Below, piece after piece: positions 14,401 to 28,200 of a DNA stretch of 64,000 nt (position 1 is its first letter; every line of letters starts with the position of its first letter). This DNA comes from Ophthalmolycus amberensis (Eukaryota > Chordata > Actinopteri > Perciformes > Zoarcidae), in the NCBI GenBank assembly GCA_024529925.1, contig JAFEUB010000966.1, forward strand, positions 914,001 through 978,000, given 5' to 3'. Position numbers and translations under genes: made by a program. The notes beneath the pieces were generated by a model. The model was given only the letters and a program-made list of their open reading frames with translations. It made no database searches and was not told the DNA's origin.

Positions 14401-17346
14401 CAGGGAAGCATCCTTTTCTTTACAGCAGCCACGGTAATCTTTCAGGCAGACGGGGCCCACTGCACCTACAACAACGGGCTCCATTTACGTCCTCAGGAAA
14501 CAGTTTTAAGACCGAAATCTTTAAAGGGGTGCTTCCAATCAAGAACTCAAATTCCTTCACGAGGCCGTGCTGCCCGGAGAACTCCTTTTCATGACGCACA
14601 TTTATATTGGGAAGGAGCAAGGAGGGAATGGAAATCAACCGAATGACCTCTGCAAAGTTGCACACCGCACTAGCTTGAGATAATGTGCTACAATTTATTA
14701 ATTTGCTTATTTTAAGGAGCGCATAAAGTTCATTAAACCTGGTAGAGTGCATTGTGGCATAACGTTATCTCAATGCTAACGTTTCACAGTTGCTTCTGTT
14801 CTTTTGGGAGACAGAAATAATGTACACAAACACTGCTAATATGGTGTGTACAATGGAGTTGTAGTGATTAGTAGATCTTAATTAATGACAAAATTCATTT
14901 AGCTAAGATTTCCCCTACTGCTAAAGGTAGTTAAGATCCTAATATAACATATTTCTTTTCTCTTCTCTCTCTCTCTCCCCCTCTTTCGGTCTCTCTCTCC
15001 ACGCTTCCCCTAGGATAGCTTGTTGGTCTTGCGGTCGGAAAAGAATGTAACGCTGAACGCCAGAAACGGCCGCGGCCAGCTGACCGGTCAGCTCACAGTG
15101 GGTGAGTCTCCACTTATGGCCGCCGTACACATGGTCCAGTTGGAAGCTGTTTTATTTGAGATCACAAGTCGCCACTTGCCTACGACAGCTGATGGGGAAA
15201 CGCCTGCTGTGACGTCACTGTCGGAGGTGTGGCCTGAAGGTAGTTTTTCTTTTTGCCTTTGTTTCATTTAATGTTGAATGTCATGTAATTGTCAGGGTAT
15301 TATTTTACACTTTGGTTCAGCCTTTATCTCTCTCTCTCTCTGTATGTACAAAGTGATCTTAGATTAATCCAGCTCTGACTGTAAATTGCCTGATCAGTCT
15401 CATTTTGTTAATGACTTTAATCAAGATCAGCGGAACAATTAAGCTTTAAATTCTCTTTAATAGTCTCTGTGCCGTCAGAAACGACTGTAGTGTCTCCCAG
15501 ATGCTAACCTTTGAGGCTCTTATTGAAAGGGCAATGGATTCTTCTTCTTATTATCTCTTTCAACCATCAGTCAGTCCAAATTACCAAAGTCATTTACGTG
15601 ATTAATGACCACTGGGAAGCATATGACCTGCTTATTAGCATTAATAGCTATCGGCCAACGTGAGTTGAGAGTTGAGACTGATTTGACAAGACTTGTGATA
15701 TGACACTTTTCGGTCACGCTTGACCTTCCTTGACGCTTTTGTAGAAAGTGCATTTTGTCTGAAATTAGACGAAACCTGGCGAGAGTAATTAAATTCCCCA
15801 GCCGCCGCCGCAGCCCGTGGATTAATGGCAGCGCGAGACAGGCAGACGTTAAAAGTTTCTGCATTCACATCTGGAAAAACACCAAAGTCTGGAGAACAAT
15901 AATTAATATTCCTCACCAGATTACTCATTTGTCTCCATCCATTGTAAAAGCATGGCTGATCCAGCTTTGTTAGGCGCCTTTCATTTGCAATGCAAGCACT
16001 CTACACACTATTTCAGATTGCTAATAGTCTTACATGCCCAAACATAGCTTACCAAAGCTGATTTGCAAAGCCATAAGGCAACCTTTATTTGACAGGCCCA
16101 TTTACAAAAAGAACATTATTGTTGGCATTGCAGACTATAAAACTTTTTAGGTGGAAATCTGTTCTTTTAATGGGTTTTAATTATCAAACTTCCAGCGCCT
16201 CACTTGGGTGTGATCAGTGTTTCTAGTGTTATAGTGGTGAAAGCCCAAAAGCACCAACCTGGATGTCTCCCGCTCTGCAGGACCCGAGGCCGTGGAGGCC
16301 CAGTGCCAGAGGCTGGAGGTACGAAGTAAAGACGGAGGCCAACTGCTGTTCACTGCAAATGAGGAGGAGGTCATCATGACAACGCACAAGTTCACTGTCA
16401 CAGGTAAATGTGCTGATGTGTGAGAAATCTGTCCGAAATGACCGAACAAAAACATTTCAAAGGAAACCAGAGCCGGCTTGAAGGAGGGAACGGGTCTCAG
16501 TCTTGGTTATTTGGTCCATACCAAGGTTTGATTGACAGCTTTTACACCAGATTAAACAAACCAGCGCCCTAGGATAGTTTCTTATACTGCACTGTAGATG
16601 CCTTTTTTTAGTGGGTGCCAAGCATTGAGGTTGAATACCAAACCGAAGTAAACGCATGCTTGGCTTTCATTTTATGAATTATAAAATTATACATTTTTTT
16701 TTAGGCTTGGAAGGCGCCGTGTTTGGACATTCAGTTGAAACTCCCCTGATCCAGGCGAGGGCTTCTGAAGACCTGAAGTAAGTTCATATTCATTGACTTA
16801 ACAGAAGTTCATTAAAGCTTAATGTCACATGTTCATATCCTGTTCAATTAAAATGAAGATATTTAAATAATGGTGATAGATGTTCCATGGCATTTCAAAG
16901 TCAATACCTGTACTGAAAAAAAGAAAGAAAACGTGGCAGTAACCATTATTCACGAGTATAATTATTTTCAAGCACCCTCTTGTAAACTCAAGCGTCTACT
17001 GGTCGGCTCGTTAACGCACACATTTTAAAACTAGACTTGACCATCGTTTTAATTTCACAGCCGAGGGGTGAGGGGTTATTCTCTATTGCAGTCAGGAATT
17101 GATTAAAGCATGGACAAGGTTGAGATGCGTATTAAACTCATACGCAAAACTCCCGAGCATGCGATACCCACTGCACTCCGCCCGAGGCTCTGAGCCCTGA
17201 GCCGCTCCATTAACGAGTGTGGTTTGTTGTCCACCTTACTGGTCCTGAAGGGAGGGCTGGGGATCAAAGTTGGCAGAAAAAGCAGTGTTCTTGCATCTAA
17301 TTCCTCCCGAGTGAGAGGAATACTGATGTGGTTCACTTTAAAGCAG

Positions 17347-17379
<33 letters not shown>

Positions 17380-20155
17380 ACTCACACACACAGGCTCAGC
17401 TGAGGGGTGACCATCTGCAATGTGGCAAAAATCTTAACGAGAGGAAACCGAACGGGAGACAGTTAGGACTCAAAAGCTCCAACATGTTTGCTTCATTGGC
17501 ATTCCCGTTTTCTTCGATTTTAATCCATATTTTGTCGAAGCTATTAAATGTATGCATTGTTAACGTTGCATTCTGTTTGAGTGGTTTAATTTAATACATT
17601 TTCAAAAATCCTTTCTTCAGACAATTTCAAATTGGTTCCTTCACGAACAAATTACTATTTTCAAACAAGCAGATGTACAAGCCGTACTGCCAGGGCTTTA
17701 AATGAATGCCCCTTTTATCTAAAACCAATTTATTTTCCAAAAAACATGTAAAAGAATTACAGCTATTAAAAAAAAAAACAAATGTAACAAACTGAATTGT
17801 GTGGGCTATTAATGACGAGCCGAAGAACATTTCTATGATGTTTTTCCTTTTTCTTAGCGTCTGTTGACAGAGGAATTGGGTTGTGGGTGAAGTCAACAAG
17901 CTGCCATTACTGCAGAGGCATATCAGTAAACCTGTTCCATGTGTTTCAATAATATTCAATAACTTTGGCAGAACCACATGTAGGCTATCCGTAGAACCTG
18001 CCACATGTTATTATCTAATCATCAAATGGTTATAAGTAATAAAGATTCCACTTTAAGAATTACATTTTTCTCATTTTGATGTCATTAAAGCCAACTGTAT
18101 CTCTGTACGAGATGAAATATTCTTGCCGAAATGAGCAATAATCAAAGGGAAAAATAATAATTGTGCATTCGTGACCCCGTCGCTTGTTGTGAGAAGCTAA
18201 CTGAGAAAACCATTGAACCGTCTTGCTTTTACTGCAGTCAGTTAGGCCAGTTGCACAATTTATACTTGGAGAGCACATGCCAGTGACTCTGCCTGCAGAT
18301 TAATCTGTAACCCTATTTAATTTGGTTTGACACAAAGATTCAGTCGCCATCATGGAGCGGAAAATCATCACCATCTGTGAGAACTCCCCCTCCCCGCCCT
18401 TGTTCCTTTTAATGTCACCAAAGCCGGCACTTTTTCATCGTCAAGCCAGACCGTAAATTATGACCTGCAGTGCCCTGGTGATTGATCACACATGTGTCAA
18501 TCTGATTTATCATCCAATATGAATTAGGGTGGCAGTATCGTATAAGAGTTACTAAAATAAAAACTGCTATTGTGAAAATTGAGTCTTTTTATAATAATTT
18601 TTCTCTTTTCCACTTTGCTATATTGCACTCAGAACAGCTCATTTAAGACTTTGATAATGCTTTCTACAACGCATAATGCTTTTTTATTTCTTCTAAAGCT
18701 TCGACATCTGTGTTCGAAGTGGAAGGTGCATTGTTTACACATGTGACTCGGGCACTTTTCAGTCATTGTTTACTCACCTCACCACCAACCTGAAAGAGAC
18801 AAAGTCGCCACCTGATGGCACACCTGTCTAGATGATGACGATACTCGCGTCCATGGTGCCCTTCTTCAAGACGGCTCCTTAAAGTCTTCCGTTTAAAATT
18901 CATTGATTACAGAGTTGGGGAAGATGGGGGGGGGGGGGGGGAGGAAATCAATTTGCAACGGTTATGAGTTATGAAAACAAATTCCACATTGATTGGCTCT
19001 TGCACTTATCTTTCCCTGTGCACACAAATAGTCCACGGGAGGAAAATGAAAATTGCATTAGCCTCTGTGTTGTTGAACGGTCAAATCAGCCGATACAATT
19101 ATGGGCTGTTTAGGAGCCCTACGGGATTAGAATAATGAGAAGAGCTACTTAAACAGCAACAGCAGCTTCAACGCCACAGGTGGAGAAGCAGTTGGTATTA
19201 CTAACACCCAGAATCAATGTGCTGATGTAGCGAAAGTCGAACAGAAATCAAGAAGATGCTTTAATGTTTTTGTTTTTGACAAATATTACTGATGGATATT
19301 CCTAAACTATGAGCTGAATAACGATCAATATAACCTTAAAGTGATTTTGTAACCGCGGCTCTTAAATCACACTAAAAGGCAGAGTTTTAGTCATGCAAAC
19401 ATCTTGAAAGTAGACACACAAATGATTGATTTTATGCACTAAATCTCTTAGCTTGTGCTTTTTTTTTTTTTTTTTTTTAAGGCTGGAGTCTCCAACACGG
19501 ACCTTGACCATGGAGGCTCCCAGAGGGGTGGAAGTGAGTGCTGCCCAGGGGCCGCTGAAGGTCAGCGGTCGAAAGGATCTACAGCTGGAGTCCACGGAGG
19601 GAGAGGTGAGGACCATTAGAAAGGATGCGCCAAGTGACGACTTCGTGCCCTTATTTATTTGTATCCTGTTTAGGTTTTTAGTTATAAATGTCAATTCATT
19701 TTGTATTTTATTTCCATAGGGTTGGCGTGTGAGATGGGACACATGTTCTCTTTTATGTGGAATAATGGACAATTTACAAATTGTATATTTAAAACAAAAT
19801 ACTTTATGACGAGATTAAGACTCTACAGCGCTAAACATAGTACAATTGAGGCTGATGAGTGAAGTATTTTACAAATTATACATTTTAACCTGATTATTAA
19901 AAAGCACATTGAGCGATGTTATTTGACGGACTTCCAGCATGTCTCTGATCTTTTATCTCACAGATACTTTTAGATGCCAAAACCATTCAGCTGGGTAGTC
20001 TCCCGCTCGGCGTCTACACAGAGTCGCCCAATCAGGCCTCCCAGGAGCAGGCCGTATTCGAGGTGTGCGTCTGCCCCAGCGGCAAGCTCTACCTGTCTCC
20101 TGCAGAGACCAGCTCCACCTGCCAGGCCATGAGCAACATCTGCCTCTGGAGCTGA
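5443..20155 (+). CDS. sgcz: Zeta-sarcoglycan, exons 2-8 (5' partial)
   Basis: Type II membrane protein of the sarcoglycan subcomplex of the dystrophin-glycoprotein complex at the plasma membrane. Coding exons: 5443-5637, 9628-9729, 15014-15101, 16281-16403, 16705-16777, 19482-19605, 19964-20155. All have AG/GT borders and the phases join without conflict, giving 298 residues plus a missing first exon. Visible hallmarks are YGWRKRCLYFF just before a single transmembrane segment (LLLLLVTMIVNVALTVWI), DGMGN after it, EGISEFLLPLYV, GHSVETP, LESPTRTLTMEAPRG, and the cysteine-rich end FEVCVCPSGKLYLSP...TCQ...NICLWS. The terminal NICLWS, the LLVTMIVN membrane segment and QLTGQLT fit zeta rather than gamma or delta, as recalled from human paralogues. 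The first exon seen begins with Ile where mammals have Met-Thr-Arg-Glu-Gln, consistent with an upstream exon supplying the start. Intron 6 ends in an unusually long T-run directly before its AAG acceptor. Confidence 0.93.
5787..6090 (-). repeat. Interspersed non-autonomous repeat, - orientation
   Basis: Begins tagggctgcaattaatgac, then aattaattgatcaacggttc, and later tctaaaacccaaagaaataa, gaaaagcagaaaattcttac and ggcatttttgctcgataaat. It is the same family as at 3.1 kb and 46.0 kb, here just inside sgcz intron 2, about 150 bases from the donor site. Confidence 0.65.
10017..10053. repeat. (CTC)n tract in sgcz intron 3
   Basis: A pyrimidine tract rich in ctc units (cctctcctcctcctcctcc). There is no coding evidence. 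Confidence 0.8.
17348..17378. repeat. (CA)n microsatellite in sgcz intron
   Basis: About 15 CA units, followed by a degenerate second CA tract to about 17390. Confidence 0.9.
19460..19479. repeat. Poly-T next to sgcz exon 7 acceptor
   Basis: A T-run of about 19-20 bases immediately followed by aag and the exon. It acts as an extreme polypyrimidine tract and is a likely site of length variation. Confidence 0.85.
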
Positions 20156-22247
20156 CCTGGGAGCAGTGTTGTTGATTGGGAGGGGGGGGGGGGGGGGGAA
20201 GAGAGAGAGAGACATCTCTGACATCTGCTCTGGAGCTGCTGAGATTGAGAATCCTCCGTTGGTACATTTTACGGAGAGTCGAACTCAACCACAGCGGAGA
20301 TGGAGCTTGAACTCTAAGCTGAGTTCAGACCAGTACGGAAGTATCCGAGTCGGCTGCCTGTGATGGTCTTTTGGACGTCAAGACAACTGACGGGGCTTGA
20401 GGGATGCAGTCAGAGTAGCTCTCTGACATCAGGAATTTCACATAACAGGAATATTTCCCACTACCTTATATTGGAGGCAGAGGACACACCCTTTATTTTT
20501 CTACTTCATTGTAGACATGCAGTGACTATTTTCAAGATTTAGAAAGAGTAAATGAATCACAGGTGCCTTCAGCTTTGAAGGAACTATTGTGTAATATCGA
20601 ACCCCTCTTTGTAATCAGTTAAAGTTAATGTTTGATGTGAAAAAAACAAGTACGTAAGCACAATTCTGTCATGTTTTCTTCCCAAACAATACCGATTTTT
20701 GATTCTTTTTTAAATAAGCTCAATAGATATTTTACTTTTTTCTCCTGTTTGCAGCTATTTAATTTGAAATTAAACATGTTTTTATGTGGCACACATTGTA
20801 CTCTGAAGTTTAACTGTTAAAATTAAATGCACTTGCAAGTTCTGCCCCAGTGGCTTCTTCACTTTAAGGTAAATACCTTTTCTTGATGTTAATGCTAAAA
20901 GAGAATCTGGTGAAAAAACTCACAAGAAGGTCCATTAGGAAGCTGTTCATCAGCAGATGGAGTTTGCCCAGTGTTCTTTTAACGTAACAAATTAATATGA
21001 AGTTAAGTTTGACTCAGTAAATTCTCCATCTTGCTTTGTGTTTTGAAGTCCACTTGCGAAATTCAAAGAAAGTGTGCTCGTTTAATTACCTGCTAGTAAC
21101 TCTCGCTTCCCTCTGAGACAGCGCTCCAATGTGGAGTTTGACTCCAGAGGCTGGCTGACCTTGGCACTGCAGCTGAGAGCAAGGGAGGCAGGCAGGCATG
21201 TGTCAGCAGGGGTGCAAAGCCTCGCTCGACTCCACTTCCTCATCCTCCATCATCGCCCTGCGGCAGAGACGGGCTCGTTTGGTCAGAGCCATGATGGCAT
21301 TCCAACAATAGCTTAGCTGCCTTGTCCAGATGTTTTTTATGCTTCAAAGATGCACCTGTAATGTCACCTTTTTTTATACCACCGCATTTTACACTTTAGC
21401 CATGCTTTCCTGCAGTGTTTGCCACTCAAAAATGGATGAACTTTGTGACTTCTGCATATGGCGATGTGATGAGCATACCCTCTATAGGTTAATATTAATA
21501 CAGATTAGATTTGGAGGGCTCTCCAAGTTGAATCTTCACTCCAATACTTGGCTTGTGCTGCCACCTATGGCTTGAAAATTCAATCTGCTCCATTACTGCC
21601 TGGACAGAATTTATTTCCATCTGCTCTTCAGTATGTATGCTAAAATATCAGCGGAACAATTAATATTCTGGGTTAAAGACCATATTTAAGTAAAGAGACG
21701 GGACAACTGATTTATAAAAGAATCTTTAATTCTTGAATAAACTAACTTAAAGATGAAAATAAACAGTAAATGTATTCGTGATTCTGATTATAGATCATTT
21801 AGATAAACATAATGCGAGGCTCTTATACGATTCCTGCATACATCAAATGTCTTCCTTAGCTTAAAAGTCTCAGACAAATATTTTGAACACTCACCACCAG
21901 CTGTGATATACTGTACACTGTCTTAAAATATCAATTTTGGCATAGAGAAGCATTTATTAACCTGGAATCATCAGCTCACATAGTATACCTTTAGTCAAAG
22001 TATAAAACTATAATTTCGGTCATTTTCAGTGACTAATACATTTATTCTTTTAAAAGACCAAATTTCTACCAAATAAATGTTTGTTTATCTTGTCTACTGA
22101 TAATACTTCAATGGTTTGCAAAGCCTTACAACCCTGTAGATACTAGTGATCAACCTGTAATGGACATAAGTAGTTATGCTTTATATTGAGAAGGCCAGTC
22201 GGACCTGTCTACAGTAGTCCGACCTCTTCGGACTACTGTAGACCTCT
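20156..22247. other. sgcz 3' UTR and convergent intergenic spacer
   Basis: After the sgcz stop at 20155 the sequence becomes AT-rich. Alternative polyadenylation hexamers (attaaa) occur near 20770 and 20823, making a 3' UTR of roughly 0.6-0.7 kb plausible. A G-run lies at about 20181-20198. No gene is seen from 20.9 kb to 22.2 kb. The ttc31 3' end points toward sgcz from the other side, so the two genes are convergent. Confidence 0.5.
22209..22241. repeat. Perfect 14-bp inverted repeat in ttc31 3' end
   Basis: Arms ctacagtagtccga (22209-22222) and tcggactactgtag (22228-22241) are perfect reverse complements around a 5-base loop (cctct). The element lies 6 bases beyond the ttc31 stop codon, so transcribed RNA would carry a strong stem-loop at the very start of its 3' UTR. 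The right arm is followed by cctcttcagtag, a partial repeat of the same motif that runs into the stop codon. Confidence 0.85.
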
Positions 22248-25200
22248 TCAGTAGTTTGGTCTGTAAGAGCGAAAAGGTCTTCTGCTTCCAACTGCATTCC
22301 ACGCTTCACTGTACTCGCTCTGCCTGTAACCAATGGATGAAAACGACAGCCTCAAATCAAATACTGTGAAACGGTTATTTGCTCCAAACTAGTCTATCCC
22401 GCCTTCATGAGAGTTATGTTCACTTTAATTTTGCAGGATGTAGTGTGGTGCTGTTTACAGTGAGCCTAATCTTATTGCTATAATAGAAAACATGTCGGTA
22501 TAAACTGCCAACTGCGTTCAGCAGCACAGAAACTAAAAAGTGAATTATTCTGTTACGCTTAGTCGATGGAAACTAGCACAGGTTAATTTAGAGAAAAATA
22601 TGCTGACCAACCACTTTTAGTTTATACTCTATTTGAAGCAATTTCTGATTAACAGTAGCAAGGCAATCAGCAGAAGGACACTGAACCGATAACATCTTTG
22701 AGTATGCAAGGCCAGCAGTTTCTTATCGAACACCAGAGAAGAAAGCAAATACACACATTTAATAAAATGTGGGATAAAAAAAAAAGCACTAACCTCATAT
22801 TATCATCTTGCAGATCCACGGCTTTGATGGCAGATCTGGAAATCCCCAAACCATGAGGAATTCTATCTGGATACCTCACTGCAATCTTCATGCCGTTCAG
22901 CTCACACCCCTGAAGAAGTGAACAAGGATCCCCAAAAAACTGTTTTAGAGGAGTGAAAGTCCTGTCTTGCCACCCAATAACAACATCCATGAGGTGCAAA
23001 TAAAGTACGCAATCTCAAATTTCCAAGTGTACTTACGTGGAAGCTTCTGATTGCTTCATCACAATGCTCTTGTTTTGTAAAGTTAACGAAGGCACATCGT
23101 TTGTAAGTCAGAACCTTCACACTACTAACAGCCCCGACCCTGCAAGAGAAGACGACATCACTATGCAACTCATGTATCTGACTACAAAGGTTAAGCTGTG
23201 GAAAAATCTGCTTTAGTGTGACAGAAATGAACCGAATGCTCTCTTCTTACTTGCTAAACATGTTGGCTATCACAGACTCGGCTACTGGGTAAACCAAGTT
23301 TCCCACCCAAACTGGAAACACCTCCCTGTTGAAAGAAAAGTGAGTCTATCAGAACATGTGAAACAACCCAGCATGCAGAGCAAAACACCATGATAATACA
23401 TTTCTAATTATAGGAGAAGCAGTAACAAGAACTGATCATTCATACTGGCCAATATTGGTATCCATTATGCTTTAATTTTCATATTGATCTGCGTGTTAAA
23501 GTTCAAACAGTTAAGGGAGAATTCTGGCTGTTTGAAGTGGAGACGAGTTGCCGGAGGACACAGTGTGTTTCTGCTGCACATCATTAATCATGCTCCAGTT
23601 ACAAACAGCCAACATATTACCCTTCACATAGAGGAAGCCTTGAAAAAGCTCATTTGCCAGCAAGCACCTTCAGTTATTATATATATATATATATATATAG
23701 TGATCCATGTTTCCGTAGAATTAACCCACAAAGTGTAAGATGTGATCATATTTTAAAAAACAGAATAACTACATCACAGCAGTTGTAATAAGTGTTAATC
23801 GATTTGAATAATTCATACTCACTGCGGTGGGTGTACGTTGTTGGTCTTCATGGGTTGACTATGGACATTCGACATGTTCTGAACTGGGCCTAAAGGTTTG
23901 TTCTGAAATGCTGGTTTTGGTGCATCATGGGACTGAGGAGCACGGACTGGCGAGACTCCGGTGACATTTGCTACTTGAGCCGGTTGGACAGTGCCATTTG
24001 AATGAATAGATCCTACCAACAAAGACACAATAAAAAAATGGTAGTGTACAAACACATACTTTCAAGTACGCTACTCATAATGTAGCTTGTGTACTCTCAA
24101 TCTACAGTATGAGTTTCGGAGATGAAGTCTAAACAGGTGAGCTACAGCTATGTTTGTATTTCCTCTGATGCACGGCCGTATACACATGTGAAATCACACT
24201 CACCGGGGCGGTGGTTTAGTTTGGACAGCACCTCTAGTGCCTTTTGTACCGTCCCATGAATAATTAAAGCATTTGAGCTCTGCTCCCGAGTGAAACCATA
24301 CACCTGAAACAGAACACAGAATTCCAGTTTAAACCCCTTCAGTGAATTATTATCTATCCATTTCCCTTTAAGACAGAACCGGTTAACCTCTCGCATTGCT
24401 TTTTAGTGTGCTGACTTCTTGAATACACATTAATAAACATATGGAAAAAGAATGTGGGACTACACACCATTAGTTGTGTTATCTGCACTCGCATCAGTTC
24501 CTGGGCAGCCTCCGCACATGAACTGTCCAGTTTGAGAACCTCCCTGAAGGCCCGGCCAGCCTCCTCGTACCTCTGGAAGAAGAAGAACAAACGATGAGCT
24601 TCCACCCCGAGGACTAAATCAAAGCTCAAACTCATTGAAAGTCATCCTGCTGGAGAAATCCGCCCAGTTATTAGTCATCGGTTAATGTTTAGAGCAACAG
24701 CTAGTCAAAACAAGTTTGAGTAGATAATGATGTGACCCTGCACAGCTCAATGACATTTTGAATGAAATCAGTGGCATTGCAACAAGGCCAAATTGATCAG
24801 TCATTCCAACCAAAATTGCTAAGACGTGAAGCACATTAAGAGACTCCAACATTTCGATACATAACCCATGGATATATACCATATAACAGGGCACATATAG
24901 GAGACCATTTACCTTTAGACCTGCCAAAGCTCTGCCCCTCCTAAACAGGCCTTTAACCCAGCCTGGCCACATGCTCAGAGACAACTCGGCATCAGTCAGC
25001 GCCTTCTCATATTCTTGCATCTTTTCAAAACAGAAGGAACGATTGCCAAACAACCTGCGGCAGAAATAACAGTTAAGACCTTTAATGAAAGCCAGTGGTG
25101 GTGTAAACTTACTTTAAATGAAGTAAAGGGACGCGCTCTTACTTAAACTCTGTAGGGTTGTACTTTATTGCATCGGTGAAGTATTTCACAGCCATATTAA

Positions 25201-28200
25201 AGTCTCCAGCACTTGCAAACCTATTTCCAATAACTATAGAAGAAAGAAAATCAGTTAAAAAAAAATAAAAGTCTTGTTGACAAAATATTTAATAGCTGAG
25301 AGTTTGTGATGAGATGGATAAAGCTTACCTGCAAGATCAGTACTTATTTTTACATTATCTTCAAAAGTGGGGCTGTTAAGTGTGGCAGAATCCTGTTCGG
25401 ACAGTAAGAGAAATGAGATGATCGAACTTATCCCAAATAATACGGTCAAATCTGCTGTCGTAGGAATCGTATTTATCATGAGTCATCTCTGTTGAGAATG
25501 TGACTTAAACCTCACCTTCTTTTCAACATCCGGGTCTTCGTTAGGTCTGTCGGGGACGATTTTAGGTTCTTCTTTGACGGGGGTCTTTTTTCTCTCCCTC
25601 GTCTCGGTCTTGGGCTTCTGCTCCAATTTACGCCTGGCTATAAGAGCAGCTTTACTCACAAAAGTGCTGGTCATGTCCAGTTCCTTAAAAAGAAGAAATA
25701 AAGAACAGACACACGTTCAGGCCCTGATCAGACCGAGTGTGTTTTAGGGGTGGGAAACGCAACGTGCACCCAAGATGTGTATAGATTATATGTCCTTTAA
25801 AATGCATTTCATTCATATGTTACAGTGCTGTCCCCTTCATTGGATAAACCACACATCAATTCCAGATTTTTTAAAACAAACTTCTTTTTTTAAATGTTGA
25901 CTCACTTCTTAAATGAGAGGACTATGAATTGCAATTGGTACCTCAGAGTTGCCCGAGTCATTCCTGGTGACGCTATCTTCATCACTGGATTCGTCGTCAC
26001 TACTGTCACTGCTGTCTGTATCTTTTGCTGTGGCACACTGTTTATCACTAGAAATGGTATTGATTTTGGATTCATCGTTAACTGGTTCGCTGCCCTCCGT
26101 TTTAGATTGCTGTGAATCAGAAAGAAAGAAATGTTAAAGCTCGCAGCTCGATGAAAATGTGTTGGAGGCTCGCATCAGTAATAAAGACGTTGCACACATT
26201 GATCGTTACCTCTTCACTTTTTACAGGGTTCTGTTTTTCCCTCTCCAACTTCTGAAGCCGTATTCTCTCCTTTCGTTTCTGTAGGACGAGAATACACATA
26301 ATGAAAAAAGTTTAATCTACACAATCTGGCATTAACTCACGGCTATGAAACTCATATTAGAGATTGTCGAATTTACCATTTTCTTAAGTCGCTTCTTCTC
26401 AACCTTTTCCTTCACTTTTTTTACTTCTTCAAATAATCTGGCTTTTCTTTCAGAGTCCTACAAGAGTTGCAAAAAAACCATTGTGTGGACTTCAACCACT
26501 TCACATCATAACAAAACCATCTATTTGACAAGAGAGGTAAAATAAAAGTGAACTTACACTCTCCTTTGCTTCAACTTTTACAGTGTGCGGGCAAGGAACC
26601 TCACGTGATGACGCGTAGTAATGCAGTGGAAGCGGATAAATAGAGCCGGACGACCTCGTATGGCTCCCACTTAATCCTCTATCACTACTCTTGTCAGTTC
26701 CATCCTCATCGCATTTGATAGCCGCTAGGAAAGATAATTTCACAAATAAAACACTGAAAACAGACTTGTGTGTGTGTGTGTGCAGCAGATGTGTAATGCG
26801 ACATATTCTTACCAACAAGGCCAAGTCTTACTGTCTTTTGAAAACCAGGACGACACTCAAACAAATCCATGACCCTTTGCTAGAGAGGAGAAAGAGAAAT
26901 GTGATTGTCAGTTCCACACACAATTAGCTCAGTACCGTCAGCCTAGAAACATTGTCGTTAATTTAGGCACCATTGTACTCTAAACAAAAGAAAGGTAGGA
27001 GTGTTCACAAGGCTGTGTGCCAATGCCAGTACTGAATGTGAACCGGAGTTGCAGTGAGTGAACACTGAAGCACGGCTTCACTTTCATTTACCCGTGGGAA
27101 GATGACGCGCTGAAATCAACACCAACAAGCTAATATCCGTGCACTAGTAAAGCTAACAACTCTGGAGACTGCATCTAATTTGGTGAAATATACTGTAAGA
27201 GAGCCGTTAACTAAGCAGTGCACGTCAGCAACAGTAGCGTTTGGGCACATCACAAGACAAAGGCATGTAAACAAAGACAGGCAAATGTTTGAACTTCTTT
27301 ATCTAATCACAGGTGAGGCGATGCAATCCACTTAAAAGACGTCTGGCTACTCTTGACATTGATCGGTAGCATTTTGATGTTAGTGTCTGGTGCTCTCCTG
27401 CCAATGCAAAGAGGAAAGACATGCCTGTACAGGTAAACTGTAGTGATATCCCAATTAAAGAGATTATGACACAAATAAAAACAATGTAGCATTCAACACA
27501 GGGAAGGAGGTTCTGCTAATGTTTTATCCCAAATCTCTATGCACAGATTCTGCATTCACGTGTGGAATCTGTACATAGAAAATATATATATATATATATA
27601 TATATACTGCTACTTAAATGTAACAATGACAGTTGCTAGTTCACAAAATGCCTGGAAGAAATATCAACGCCAGTATCGTAATTCACTGTAAAAGGGATGC
27701 TTATGAGCATTATAACTTCAGGTTTTAAATATATCAGACCAATTCAAACGAATACGAGTGTCGGGTGTATTTGTTGCTTATCAATGCTCAACTCACATCT
27801 TGTTTGGTTTATTGTTTTGTATGGCAACTAACGTTAACTACGCACTTTTGTTGAAGAATATATAAACAGGAAGTGAATGTGCGCACTGTGGAGTGCAGTA
27901 AACCAGGTCAAAGTTTGGTCTGGGGAATTCATTACTAGCTTCAAAATACAAGATGGACGACGGTTAATGCATCATTTGGGACCGTTCCCCGGGCTTTAAG
28001 TAATATCATACCCATGTGAGCTGAGCCGCTGACCCACAAACCAAGAGCCAACATACGGGAGCTAACGTCCTGTTGTCTTTGATCGGTGTGCTAAAAAAGC
28101 TAAAGAAAGTTTAAAACATATACTTACGACCATTCGGACATCAGTCAACTCTGAAGAAGAAGAAGACAAGCAAACAATGTAATTATATGTAGAATAAATG

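Noticed and set aside
5443..20155. Gamma- or delta-sarcoglycan
   Set aside because: The C-terminal NICLWS, LLVTMIVN in the membrane helix and EGISEFLLPLYV match zeta better.
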